From NCBI RefSeq assembly GCF_022698165.1, contig NZ_JALDAY010000005.1, forward strand, positions 1 through 64,000: a stretch of DNA of 64,000 nucleotides. The letters are read 5' to 3'. Below are positions 24,421-32,411 of this stretch, one piece after another. Each line of letters begins with the position of its first letter. Position 1 is the first letter of the stretch. The position numbers and the translations under genes are program-made. Under the pieces are notes generated by a model that saw only the letters and a program-made list of their open reading frames with translations, searched no databases and was not told the DNA's origin. This DNA is from Streptomyces cylindrosporus (lineage in GTDB: Bacteria; Actinomycetota; Actinomycetes; Streptomycetales; Streptomycetaceae).

Positions 24421-25461
24421 ATGACCACCGTCGCTGCATACGCCGCTCCCGCCGCCAAGGCTCCGCTGGAGCGGACCACCATCGAGCGCCGTCCGGTCGG
24501 CGAGTTCGACGTCCTGATCGACATCAAGTTCGCCGGCATCTGCCATTCCGACATCCACCAGGCCCGCGAGGGCTGGGGCGAGGCCATCTTCCCCATGGTC
24601 CCGGGCCACGAGATCGCGGGCATCGTCTCCGAGGTCGGCCCCGGCGTCACCAAGTACGCCGTCGGCGACCGGGTGGGCGTCGGCTGCCTCGTCGACTCCT
24701 GCCGCGAGTGCGACAACTGCAAGGCCGGTCTGGAGCAGTACTGCACCGGCGGTGGCGTCGGCACGTACAACGCCGTCGGCAAGGACGGCGAGCCGACCTA
24801 CGGCGGCTACTCCGAGAAGATCGTCGTGGACGAGAACTACGTCGTCCGCATCCCCGACGGACTCTCCCTGGACGTGGCCGCGCCCCTCCTGTGCGCCGGC
24901 ATCACCACGTACTCCCCGCTCCGCCACTGGAACGCCGGCCCCGGCAAGAAGGTCGCGATCCTCGGCATGGGCGGCCTCGGCCACATGGGCGTCAAGATCG
25001 CGCACGCGCTCGGCGCCGAGGTCACGGTCCTCTCGCAGTCCCTGCGCAAGAAGGAGGACGGCCTGCGGCTGGGCGCCGACCACTACCACGCGACCAGCGA
25101 CGAGCAGACCTTCCAGGACCTCAAGGGCACCTTCGACCTGATCCTCTCCACGGTCTCGGCGCCGCTGAACCTGGACGCGTTCCTGTCCCTGCTCAAGACG
25201 GACGGCGCCTTCGTGAACGTCGGCGCCCCCGAGGAGCCCGTCAAGCTCAACCTCTTCTCGGTGATCAGCGGCCGCAAGACCCTCGCGGGCTCCGGCATCG
25301 GCGGCATCCGGGAGACCCAGGAGATGCTGGACTTCTGCGCCGAGCACGGCATCGGCGCCGAGATCGAGCTGATCCGCGCGGACGAGGTCAACGAGGCGTA
25401 CGAGCGGGTCCTCTCCAGCGACGTCCGCTTCCGCTTCGTCATCGACAACGCGACCATCTGA
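24421..25461 (+). CDS. Zinc-dependent NAD(P) alcohol dehydrogenase
   Basis: A 346-residue medium-chain dehydrogenase. The catalytic-zinc Cys and His-Glu lie in GICHSDIH and VPGHEIAG. The four structural-zinc cysteines are in [20 protein letters not shown]. The Rossmann motif is [13 protein letters not shown]. The sequence fits the YahK/CAD-like aldehyde reductase group (NADP-preferring). It probably interconverts aldehydes and alcohols; the substrate is not visible. ATG 24421 follows AGGAG. It is divergent from the MmyB-type regulator and ends at a 16-bp bidirectional terminator shared with the iron-uptake operon. Confidence 0.93.
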   Translation: MTTVAAYAAPAAKAPLERTTIERRPVGEFDVLIDIKFAGICHSDIHQAREGWGEAIFPMVPGHEIAGIVSEVGPGVTKYAVGDRVGVGCLVDSCRECDNCKAGLEQYCTGGGVGTYNAVGKDGEPTYGGYSEKIVVDENYVVRIPDGLSLDVAAPLLCAGITTYSPLRHWNAGPGKKVAILGMGGLGHMGVKIAHALGAEVTVLSQSLRKKEDGLRLGADHYHATSDEQTFQDLKGTFDLILSTVSAPLNLDAFLSLLKTDGAFVNVGAPEEPVKLNLFSVISGRKTLAGSGIGGIRETQEMLDFCAEHGIGAEIELIRADEVNEAYERVLSSDVRFRFVIDNATI

Positions 25462-25476
25462 CCGCGTTCCCCCTCC

Positions 25477-25514
25477 CTGAGGGCCCCGGAGGCGAACTCC
25501 TCCGGGGCCCTCAG
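25477..25514. terminator. Bidirectional terminator, 16-bp perfect stem
   Basis: CTGAGGGCCCCGGAGG (25477-25492) pairs perfectly with 25499-25514 across CGAACT. It serves the alcohol dehydrogenase (plus strand) and the siderophore operon (minus strand), overlapping the stop codon of the latter. Confidence 0.85.
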
Positions 25515-26542
25515 CGCACCGCCGACCGCCGCCCCAGCAGCCACAGCAGATACGGCCCACCGACGAGCGAAGTGAGCGCGCCGACGGGAATCTCCAGCGG
25601 CGGCAGCAGCGTACGTGCGGCGAGATCGGCCCCGACGAGTACGACGGCACCGGTCAACGCGCTGTTGAACAGCGGCAGTTGAGCGGTACGGGTGATCCGC
25701 CGGGCCAGCTGCGGCGAGGCCAGCGCCACGAACCCGATCGGCCCGGCCGCCCCGGTCGCGACCGCGGCGAGCACGACGCCGAGCCCCGTGAGCCCGAGCC
25801 GCACCCGGTCCACCCGCACGCCGAGCCCTGCGGCGGTGTCGGCATCGAGCCCGAGCGTCCGCAGCGCCCAACTCGCCCACACCAACGCGGGCACGGAGGC
25901 GACCAGCACGACCGCCAACGGCCCCGCCTGCTCATAGCCCCGCCCGTTGAGACTCCCGGTCAGCCACAGCTTGACCTGCTCGGCCGCCTCCAGCTCACTG
26001 TCGGCGAGGTACAGCTGCACGACGGCGCCCAGCGCGACCCCGATCCCGACGCCGGTCAGCACGAACCGACTTGCCTGCATCCCCCGCCGCCAGGCGAGCA
26101 CATACACGAGCGCGGCGGCCGCGAGCCCTCCTGCCACGGAGACAAGGGGCAGGGCCCCGGGCGAGGCGACAACCCCGGTGGCGAGCGCCACCACGGTCGC
26201 GGCAGCGGCCCCATGCCCGACCCCGATCACATCAGGACTGGCCAGCGGATTCCGGGTGACGCTCTGCACGAGGGCCCCGGAGAGCCCGAGAGCGGCCCCG
26301 ACGAGAGCGCCGACGAGGATACGGGGGACGCGGAGTTCGTTGACGACGAGCTCGTGGGGCCCGGTCCCGGTGCCGAGGGTGTGCCAGACGTCGCCGGGGG
26401 AGACGTAGGTCTGCCCGAGACAGGCGGAGGCGACCATGAGGAGGACGAGGAGCCCGAGGAGAAGGGCGCCGGTGAGGGCGGAACGCCGGTGAAGGAGGAG
26501 GGAGGCACGGGCGGAAGGCCGAAAAACGAGGTGTGACTTCAC
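25511..26542 (-). CDS. Ferric-siderophore ABC permease (FecCD), distal
   Basis: A 343-residue permease of the FecCD/BtuC family with about nine to ten membrane helices. Family blocks are present: RVPRILVGALVGAALGLSGALVQSVTRNPLASPDVIGVGHGA near the start of the core, GLDADTAAGLGV and GPIGFVALASPQLAR. It forms the membrane channel with the product of the upstream gene. I start it at GTG 26542 (KSHLVFRPSAR) because helices begin soon after; no clear ribosome binding site exists and 101 bases separate it from the preceding permease. That gap holds an interspersed repeat. No ATPase gene is adjacent, so the importer must borrow one, as is common in Streptomyces. Confidence 0.92.
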   Translation of the reverse strand: MKSHLVFRPSARASLLLHRRSALTGALLLGLLVLLMVASACLGQTYVSPGDVWHTLGTGTGPHELVVNELRVPRILVGALVGAALGLSGALVQSVTRNPLASPDVIGVGHGAAAATVVALATGVVASPGALPLVSVAGGLAAAALVYVLAWRRGMQASRFVLTGVGIGVALGAVVQLYLADSELEAAEQVKLWLTGSLNGRGYEQAGPLAVVLVASVPALVWASWALRTLGLDADTAAGLGVRVDRVRLGLTGLGVVLAAVATGAAGPIGFVALASPQLARRITRTAQLPLFNSALTGAVVLVGADLAARTLLPPLEIPVGALTSLVGGPYLLWLLGRRSAVR

Positions 26543-26557
26543 AGCCGACAGCTGCGA

Positions 26558-26590
26558 CCACCCCCCAGGGGCGCGGGGAACTGCGCGACC
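26558..26590 (+). repeat. Short interspersed GC-rich repeat, copy 2
   Basis: The core CAGGGGCGCGGGGAACTGCG (26562-26581), followed by CGACCAGCCCC, matches the copy at 1641-1665 in reverse orientation. It sits inside an operon, between two permease genes. Confidence 0.7.
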
Positions 26591-26643
26591 AGCCCCAACG
26601 AACCCGCACACGCCCGAAAACCGAACCCCCCACCCCCGACGCG

Positions 26644-27636
26644 TCACGCGCTCGCACCCCTCCGCCGCACCAGCACAACCAACACCGGCACCCCCACCAA
26701 CGCCGTCATAACCCCCGCCGGCACCTCCGCAGGAGCCCGCACAACCCGCCCCACCACATCCGCCCCCACCAACAACCCAGCCCCCAGCACCCCGGACAGC
26801 GGCAGCACCCCCCGATACCCCCCGCGCCCACCCCCGACCCGCCGAGCCAGATGCGGCACCGCAAGCCCCACGAACGCGATCGGCCCCGCCGCGGCCACCG
26901 CCGCGGCGACCAGCAACGTCGCCCCCAGCGCCGCCACACCCCGCACCACCGCCACCCGATGCCCGAGCCCCCGAGCCGTCTCGTCACCGAGGGCCAACGC
27001 GTCCAGCCCCCGGGCACACGCGAACACCAGCCCGGCCCCCGCCACCAGAAACGGCAGCATCGACACGACGACCCCCGCGTCCCGCCCGCTCAACGACCCC
27101 ACCTGCCAGAACCGGAACTGGTCCAAGGTCGCCGAACTCGACGTCAGAACAACGGTCGTCCCACCCGCGGTCATCGCCGACAACGCGGTCCCGGCGAGCG
27201 CCAGCTTCACCGGCGAGGCTCCACCCCGCCCCCGCGAAGCGACCCCGTACACCAGACACGCGGCGACGACGGCCCCGCCGAACCCGTACCAGACGTACCC
27301 GCCGAACCCGTTCGCGAGCCCGAGCCCGATGGCCAGGACGACCCCCGCCGCCGCCCCCTGGCTCAGCCCCAGGATCCCGGGATCGGCCAGCGGGTTCCGC
27401 GTCACCGCCTGCAACGCCGCCCCCGCGACCCCCAGCGCCGCCCCCGCCGTCAGCCCCACCTCGGTCCGCGGCAGCCGCAGCGACCGTACGACCAGCGCGT
27501 CCGGCGACGCCCCGCCGTGCAGCAGGGCGTCGAGGACGGCGGACGGCGGGACGGGACGCGTGCCGACGGCAAGGCTGAGCAGCACCGCGACCGCCACCGC
27601 GGCGAGGGCCGCCGGCCAGACCAGGTGTCGGCTCAC
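26644..27636 (-). CDS. Ferric-siderophore ABC permease (FecCD), proximal
   Basis: A 330-residue FecCD-family permease. Blocks seen: RLPRTEVGLTAGAALGVAGAALQAVTRNPLADPGILG, LALAGTALSAM and GPIAFVGLAVPHLARR. It pairs with the downstream permease. The start GTG 27636 overlaps the stop codon of the binding-protein gene (GTGA), a translational-coupling arrangement, so the frame upstream is not used. It is part of an iron-regulated operon starting at 28682. Confidence 0.93.
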   Translation of the reverse strand: MSRHLVWPAALAAVAVAVLLSLAVGTRPVPPSAVLDALLHGGASPDALVVRSLRLPRTEVGLTAGAALGVAGAALQAVTRNPLADPGILGLSQGAAAGVVLAIGLGLANGFGGYVWYGFGGAVVAACLVYGVASRGRGGASPVKLALAGTALSAMTAGGTTVVLTSSSATLDQFRFWQVGSLSGRDAGVVVSMLPFLVAGAGLVFACARGLDALALGDETARGLGHRVAVVRGVAALGATLLVAAAVAAAGPIAFVGLAVPHLARRVGGGRGGYRGVLPLSGVLGAGLLVGADVVGRVVRAPAEVPAGVMTALVGVPVLVVLVRRRGASA

Positions 27637-28682
27637 TTGCCGAGGTGCCCGGCGAGCTGTCGTACGACCAGACGCGCGGCGGTGGGACCGGCGTTGAGGT
27701 ACCAGGGGTCGTCGTCGACCTTCACGGCGTGGCCGGCCTCGACCGCCTTCATGGACTTCCACAGCGGCCCGGCGACGACGCTCCCCGCGTCCGTCTTGTC
27801 CGCGTCCCCCTGCACGGAGTAGAAGATCCAGTCGCCGTCGGCCTTGTCGATGCTCTCCGCCCCGATGTCCTCCGAAATCGCCGCGAACCGCTGGGCCTTG
27901 GGCCGCTTCAGCCCCATGTCCACGGCGATCGACCCGGTGAAGGACGAGACGCCGAACATCCGCGTGCGGTCGGGAGTGAAGCGGAGCATCGAGACGGTCG
28001 GGTCGCCCTCGACCGCCGCGCCCTCCTTCTTCGCGTCGGCAACGATGTCATCGACGAGCTCCCGGGCCGCCTGCCCCTTGCCGACCGCGTCGCCGACCAG
28101 CAGCAGGTCCCGCTTCCAGTTGATGCCGTTGCCCGCGGTGATCACGGTGGGCGCGATCTTCGAGAGCTTGGGGTAGAGGTCGCCGAGCGAGTCGTTGGCG
28201 AGGATCAGATCGGGCTTGGCGGCGGCGAGGGACTCCAGGTTGGGCGCCTGCCGGGTGCCCGCGTCGGCCATCGCGGCGAGCTTCGACTTGTCGGCCGGGA
28301 AGGCGTCCGCGAGGTAGTCGGGGACCAGGCCGGCGTTGTCGGCGCGGGTGCCGGCCGTCGGCACGATCCCGAGGGAGAGCAGGTCGTCGAGCTGACCGGT
28401 GCTGAGCACGGCGATCTTCTTCGGCTCGGCCTTGACGGTGGTGCTGCCCTCGAAGTGCTTGACGGTCCGGGGGAAGGCCCCGTCGGTGTCCTGGTCGGAA
28501 CCCATCCCGTCGGCGAGGGCGCTGGGCGCGGCGGACGGCCCTTCGCTCGCGCCGATGACCTGGTTACGGGAGCCGTCCGCCTTCGCCTCCCCGTCACCGC
28601 CGCTGCCGGACGACGAGCAGCCGGCGAGCAGCCCTCCCACGACGGTCGCGGCCAGCACGGCCTTCATTCCCACTGCACGCAC
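27633..28682 (-). CDS. Iron-siderophore binding lipoprotein
   Basis: A 349-residue FhuD/FepB-family substrate-binding protein. The lipoprotein signal MRAVGMKAVLAATVVGGLLAGC ends at the lipobox Cys (about residue 22). A Gly/Ser linker and the two-lobed binding fold follow (KIAVLSTGQLDDLLSLGIVPTAG, KPDLILANDSLGDLYPKLSKIAPTV). It captures ferric siderophore outside the membrane and delivers it to the two permeases. GTG 28682 is chosen because GGAG lies 8 bases upstream; the open frame continues far upstream but through the promoter. A DmdR/IdeR-type iron box lies 22-40 bases upstream, so expression should rise in low iron. Confidence 0.93.
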   Translation of the reverse strand: MRAVGMKAVLAATVVGGLLAGCSSSGSGGDGEAKADGSRNQVIGASEGPSAAPSALADGMGSDQDTDGAFPRTVKHFEGSTTVKAEPKKIAVLSTGQLDDLLSLGIVPTAGTRADNAGLVPDYLADAFPADKSKLAAMADAGTRQAPNLESLAAAKPDLILANDSLGDLYPKLSKIAPTVITAGNGINWKRDLLLVGDAVGKGQAARELVDDIVADAKKEGAAVEGDPTVSMLRFTPDRTRMFGVSSFTGSIAVDMGLKRPKAQRFAAISEDIGAESIDKADGDWIFYSVQGDADKTDAGSVVAGPLWKSMKAVEAGHAVKVDDDPWYLNAGPTAARLVVRQLAGHLGK

Positions 28683-28703
28683 AGCACTGCTCCGATCATT
28701 AGC

Positions 28704-28722
28704 TAAGGCAAGCCTTACCTTA
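28704..28722. promoter_or_regulatory. DmdR/IdeR iron box
   Basis: TAAGGCAAGCCTTACCTTA matches the 19-bp consensus TTAGGTTAGGCTAACCTAA at about 13 positions. It lies between the siderophore operon (minus strand) and the VOC gene (plus strand), so an iron-loaded DmdR could repress both. Confidence 0.8.
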
Positions 28723-28763
28723 ACTGGTTGCCGGAGTATGTTGGTCACGAGGAGGCCCACACG

Positions 28764-29147
28764 ATGACCGTGCAGCTGAACCACACCATCGTCGCCGCAT
28801 ACGACAAGAACACGTCGGCCCGGTTCCTCGCCGACATCCTGGGCTTGGAAGTGAGCCCGCAGTACGGCCCCTTCATCCCCGTCGAGATCCCGAACGGCGT
28901 GACGCTCGACTACATGGACGCGACCGGCGACATCACGCCGCAGCACTACGCGTTCCTCGTCTCCGAGGACGACTTCGACGCGATCTTCGCCCGCGTCCGG
29001 CAGGCCGGCCTGACCTACTGGGCCGACCCGTACCACCGCCGCACCGGCGAGATCAACCACAACGACGGCGGCCGCGGCACGTACTTCGACGACCCGAACG
29101 GCCACAACCTGGAGATCCTGACCAGGCCTTACGGCAGCGGAGGCTGA
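28764..29147 (+). CDS. VOC-family (glyoxalase-like) protein
   Basis: A 127-residue protein of the vicinal-oxygen-chelate fold with paired beta-alpha-beta-beta-beta modules. Potential metal ligands are His in LNHTIVAA, His in QHYAFLV and Glu in HNLEILT. Family members isomerise or cleave small molecules or bind antibiotics; the function here is unknown. ATG 28764 follows GAGGAGG. It shares the iron-box region with the divergent siderophore operon, so it may be iron-regulated and linked to siderophore handling. Confidence 0.88.
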   Translation: MTVQLNHTIVAAYDKNTSARFLADILGLEVSPQYGPFIPVEIPNGVTLDYMDATGDITPQHYAFLVSEDDFDAIFARVRQAGLTYWADPYHRRTGEINHNDGGRGTYFDDPNGHNLEILTRPYGSGG

Positions 29148-29286
29148 CGGGGCCGGGTCACGCACCTCTCCGCTCTCCGCCCCTGTCACATCACCGCTCC
29201 TCCACGCGTCATACCGGCGAAGACACAGGCCGGCGGGCGCCACGCGAGATCCACCGCGGGCGCCACGAGTTGGGGAGCGGTGCACC

Positions 29287-30072
29287 ATGACGACATCCAT
29301 CCTGGTCACGGGCGGTACGGGCACACTGGGCGGCCATGTCGTCCCGCTGCTGCGGGCGGCCGGACACGAGGTGCGCGTGCTGACCCGGCACAGCCGTCCC
29401 GCCGCGGACGGCGTCGAGTACGTCACCGGCGACCTCCTGAAGGGCGAGGGCGTCGAGGCCGCGGTCACCGGCGCCGACACGGTCCTCCACCTCTCCGGCG
29501 GTCCCAAGGGCGACGACGAGGCGACCCGCAACCTGGTACGGGCGGCACGCGCGGCCGGCGTCCGCCACCTCGTGTACATCTCGGTCATAGGCGCGGACCG
29601 CGTGCCCCTGGCCTGGATGCGCACGAAACTGGAGTCGGAGCGGGCCGTCGCCGCCTCGGGCATCCCGTGGACGACCCTGCGCGCGGCCCAGTTCCACGAC
29701 CTCGCCCTCACCATGGTCGAGAAGATGACCCGGCTGCCCGTCCTCCCGGCCCCCGGCGGCCTGCGCCTCCAGCCGGTCGACGCCCGCGAAGTCGCCGCGC
29801 GGCTGGCCGAGTTGACCCTGGGCGCCCCCGCGGGCCTGGTCCCGGATCTTGCGGGCCCGAAGCTCTACGACATCCCGTCCCTAGCCCGCCCGTACCTCGA
29901 ACTCCGTGGCAGGCGCCCGAGGCCGAAGCTCCCGGTGCGCATCCCGGGCAGGGCGGGCCGGGCCTACCGGGCGGGCGAGAACCTCACGGTGGAGGGCGCG
30001 GACCTGGGGAAGCGGACGTGGGAGGAGTTCCTGGCGGAGAGGGTGGGGAGCGGGGCTGGGGCGGCTGCGTAA
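29287..30072 (+). CDS. NmrA-like atypical SDR, NAD(P)-binding protein
   Basis: A 261-residue Rossmann-fold protein with the nucleotide motif TGGTGTLGGHVV near the N terminus, an acidic stretch GDLLKGEG and the strand HLVYISVIGADRVP. The catalytic Tyr-x3-Lys of classical SDRs is missing (WMRTKLESE instead), so it fits the atypical NmrA/TMR group. These act as redox sensors or reductases. ATG 29287 follows GGGGAGCGG. It is convergent with the second MmyB-type regulator. Confidence 0.88.
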   Translation: MTTSILVTGGTGTLGGHVVPLLRAAGHEVRVLTRHSRPAADGVEYVTGDLLKGEGVEAAVTGADTVLHLSGGPKGDDEATRNLVRAARAAGVRHLVYISVIGADRVPLAWMRTKLESERAVAASGIPWTTLRAAQFHDLALTMVEKMTRLPVLPAPGGLRLQPVDAREVAARLAELTLGAPAGLVPDLAGPKLYDIPSLARPYLELRGRRPRPKLPVRIPGRAGRAYRAGENLTVEGADLGKRTWEEFLAERVGSGAGAAA

Positions 30073-30082
30073 GCGTGTGGTG

Positions 30083-30919
30083 TCACGACGCCCCCGTAGC
30101 GCTGTCTTCCCTCTCCTTCCCGGCGAGTTCGCGCAGCGCCCGGGCGGAGGGGGAGCCGGGGTCCGCGGTGATCAGGACGACCTCCTGGTCGTCCTCGGGG
30201 ACGAGGAGGACGTCGCAGTTCAGGTGCAGGGGGCCCATGACCGGGTGGTCGACGGTCTTGGTGCGGTGGCCGGGCGCGTGCACCGGCCGGCTCTCCCACA
30301 GGTGCCCGAACTCCGCGCTGCCGGCGTGCAGTTCGGCCAGCTGGGCGGCGAGTGCGGGGTCGTGCGGGTAGCGGTCGGCGGCGCGGCGCAGCCGGGCGAC
30401 GACGATCCGCCCGAACTCCTCGGTGCTGGAACTGCCGTACATCCGCCCCTCGTTGAGAAAACGCCGCCGGGCGAGGTTGGTGGTGCCGGCTCCGAGATCG
30501 CCGCCGAACAGGCTCTGCGCGAGGGGGTTCCAGGCGACGAGGCCGTATGCCGCGTCGGTGACGATCGCGGCGGTCTCCGGCAGCCGCTCCAGCATCCGCA
30601 CCACATGCGGCCGCACCTGCCGTACCGGCCCCGCGCCGGGTGGCGTGGCGGACCCGGCGAGGCGGAAGAGGTGATCGCGCTCGGCGGGGCTGAGCCGCAG
30701 GGCCCGTGCGAGTCCGTCCAGGATGCGGGCGGAGGGTCTCGGTCCGCGGGCCTGTTCCAGTCGTACGTAGTAGTCGACCGACATGTGGGCGAGCTCGGCG
30801 AGCTCCTCGCGCCGCAGGCCGGGAGTGCGCCGCGGGTCGACGTCCGGCAGCCCGAGGTCGCCGGGCCGCAGTCCCGCCCTGCGCTCCCGCAGGAACCGCG
30901 CCAGCTCCTGCCTGGCCAT
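30083..30919 (-). CDS. XRE-family regulator with MmyB-like ligand domain, second
   Basis: A 278-residue paralogue-type regulator. The helix-turn-helix lies at about residues 30-85 (TPGLRREELAELAHMSVDYYVRLEQARGPRP). The MmyB-like domain begins at about 105 (RMLERLPETAAIVTDAAYGLVAWNPLAQSLFG). The start is ATG 30919, after AGGAGGAGG. It is divergent from the SDR gene at 31039 across three copies of an operator-like sequence (30937-30994), a layout that strongly suggests it controls itself and the SDR gene. The ligand is unknown. Confidence 0.92.
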   Translation of the reverse strand: MARQELARFLRERRAGLRPGDLGLPDVDPRRTPGLRREELAELAHMSVDYYVRLEQARGPRPSARILDGLARALRLSPAERDHLFRLAGSATPPGAGPVRQVRPHVVRMLERLPETAAIVTDAAYGLVAWNPLAQSLFGGDLGAGTTNLARRRFLNEGRMYGSSSTEEFGRIVVARLRRAADRYPHDPALAAQLAELHAGSAEFGHLWESRPVHAPGHRTKTVDHPVMGPLHLNCDVLLVPEDDQEVVLITADPGSPSARALRELAGKEREDSATGAS

Positions 30920-30936
30920 GAGCCCGCCTCCTCCTG

Positions 30937-30994
30937 CCTGGTACAGGCTGTCCTCACTACCTGGTACAGGGCTGTCCTCACTACCTGGTACAGG
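30937..30994. promoter_or_regulatory. Triple operator CCTGGTACAGG
   Basis: CCTGGTACAGG, a near-palindrome, occurs at 30937, 30960 and 30984 (spacing 23 and 24 bp), each followed by (G)CTGTCC. The array fills the divergent region between the MmyB-type regulator and the SDR gene, so it is most likely that regulator's binding array. Confidence 0.8.
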
Positions 30995-31038
30995 CTGTCC
31001 CTGGCGACGGGGACGCGTCCAGGACGACCGTGGCTCCC

Positions 31039-31755
31039 ATGAACGAACGAACAGCACTCGTCACCGGTGCCAACAAGGGAATCGGCCTGCATATTGCGAG
31101 GCTGCTGGCGGCCGAGGGCTTCACGGTCCTCGTGGGCTCGCGGGACGCGGAGCGCGGGAAGCGGGCGGTGGCGGAGATCGGCGACGCGGCGCGGCTGTTG
31201 CTCCTGGACGTGACGGACGCGGAGAGCATCGCGGCGGCCGCGGCGCGGGTGGACCGCCTGGACGTCCTGGTCAACAACGCCGGCGTCAACCCGTCCCTGG
31301 CGCCGCCGACGGAGTCGGACGCGGCCGAGTTCCGCCGGGCGTACGAGACGAACGTGGTGGCCGTCCTGGAAGTGACCAACGCCTTCCTCCCGGCCCTGCG
31401 CCGCTCCCCGCACCCCCGGATCGTCAACATCTCCAGCGGCACGGCGTCCCTGACCTGGAGCACGCACCCCAACCCGCAGTTCGCACCGGGCGCTCCGGGC
31501 TCGGCCGCCTACCGAGCCTCGAAGGCGGCCCTGAACGCCCTCACCCTCCTCTACGCCCAGACCCTCTCGGAGGAGGGCTTCAGGATCAACGCCCTGGCCC
31601 CCGGCCGCCGCGCCACGGACCTGGTCCCCGGGGCGCGAACCTCCGGCGGCGACCCGGCGGAGGCGGCCGAGGGCGCCGTACACCTGGCCCTCCTCCCGGA
31701 CGACGGCCCGACGGGGGAGTTCTTCTCGTGGGACGGGACGGGGGTGCCGTGGTGA
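31039..31755 (+). CDS. Short-chain dehydrogenase/reductase
   Basis: A 238-residue classical SDR. The cofactor motif is TGANKGIG, followed by NNAG, the catalytic Ser (NISSGTAS) and Tyr-x3-Lys (AAYRASKAAL), all intact. It should reduce a carbonyl or oxidise an alcohol with NAD(P); the substrate is unknown. ATG 31039 is preferred; GTG 31030 is possible. No Shine-Dalgarno is evident, so it may be leaderless from a promoter inside the triple-operator region. It is probably the regulated partner of the MmyB-type regulator. Confidence 0.92.
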   Translation: MNERTALVTGANKGIGLHIARLLAAEGFTVLVGSRDAERGKRAVAEIGDAARLLLLDVTDAESIAAAAARVDRLDVLVNNAGVNPSLAPPTESDAAEFRRAYETNVVAVLEVTNAFLPALRRSPHPRIVNISSGTASLTWSTHPNPQFAPGAPGSAAYRASKAALNALTLLYAQTLSEEGFRINALAPGRRATDLVPGARTSGGDPAEAAEGAVHLALLPDDGPTGEFFSWDGTGVPW

Positions 31756-31799
31756 TGGGGGGCGGGCAGATGGGCCATGCCAGGCCGCATGGATGTTCA

Positions 31800-32411
31800 T
31801 CACAGGCCGCACGGATGCGAGGAGAGCCAGCCCCGGTGACGCTCCCGCAGCCGGTCGCGCTCCTCGGGCCCGGCCAGGATGACGTCCGCGCCACCGTCGT
31901 ACGGGTGGTACAGGCGCCGTAGGCCCGTGTCGGCGAGGAAGACCTCCGCCAAGGTGTCGTCGGCGACGGCCCGCAGCAGGGCGTCGACGAGACCGCGTGA
32001 CCAGGGGCGGAGTTCGGCGTACAGGTGCCGGTACACGTGGAAGGCGGGGTCGGGGTCGTGGTGGTCCGGTTCCGTCCACCAGCGCACGGCGGCCGGGTGG
32101 AGGGAACGCCGTTCGGGCCAGCGCGGGATCCCGGTCGCGTCCGACCAGTCCATGGACACGACGAACACGTCCTGGCCGGCGAAGAGTTCGTCGAGGACGG
32201 TGTTGTGGCGGTCCAGCACCGTCGCGTACTCGTCCTCGGACTCCGGGTAGCGCTTCGAGCCCGGAAGGCTGTGAAAGCGCACCCAGCGGTCGTGGAGGGC
32301 GTCGCGGAAGAGGTGGGCGAGGGGTGGGGTCGACGGGTGGTGCTCGCGCCAGAGTGCCCCCAGTTCGTCGGGTACGACGCCCGGATCCGTCTCCCCTCGC
32401 CGCTCACTCAC
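31800..32411 (-). CDS. DUF3885-like protein
   Basis: A 203-residue cytoplasmic protein with no known catalytic motif. Blocks such as LRFRDALH-like FRDALHDRWVRFHSLPGSKRYPE, DEYATVLDRHNTVLDELF and VLAGPEERDRLRERHRGWLS fit the DUF3885 family. Start GTG 32411 overlaps the stop codon of the beta-lactamase-fold gene (GTGA), so the two are translationally coupled. The open frame upstream of that GTG is unsupported. It is convergent with the SDR gene. The function is unknown. Confidence 0.75.
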   Translation of the reverse strand: MSERRGETDPGVVPDELGALWREHHPSTPPLAHLFRDALHDRWVRFHSLPGSKRYPESEDEYATVLDRHNTVLDELFAGQDVFVVSMDWSDATGIPRWPERRSLHPAAVRWWTEPDHHDPDPAFHVYRHLYAELRPWSRGLVDALLRAVADDTLAEVFLADTGLRRLYHPYDGGADVILAGPEERDRLRERHRGWLSSHPCGL

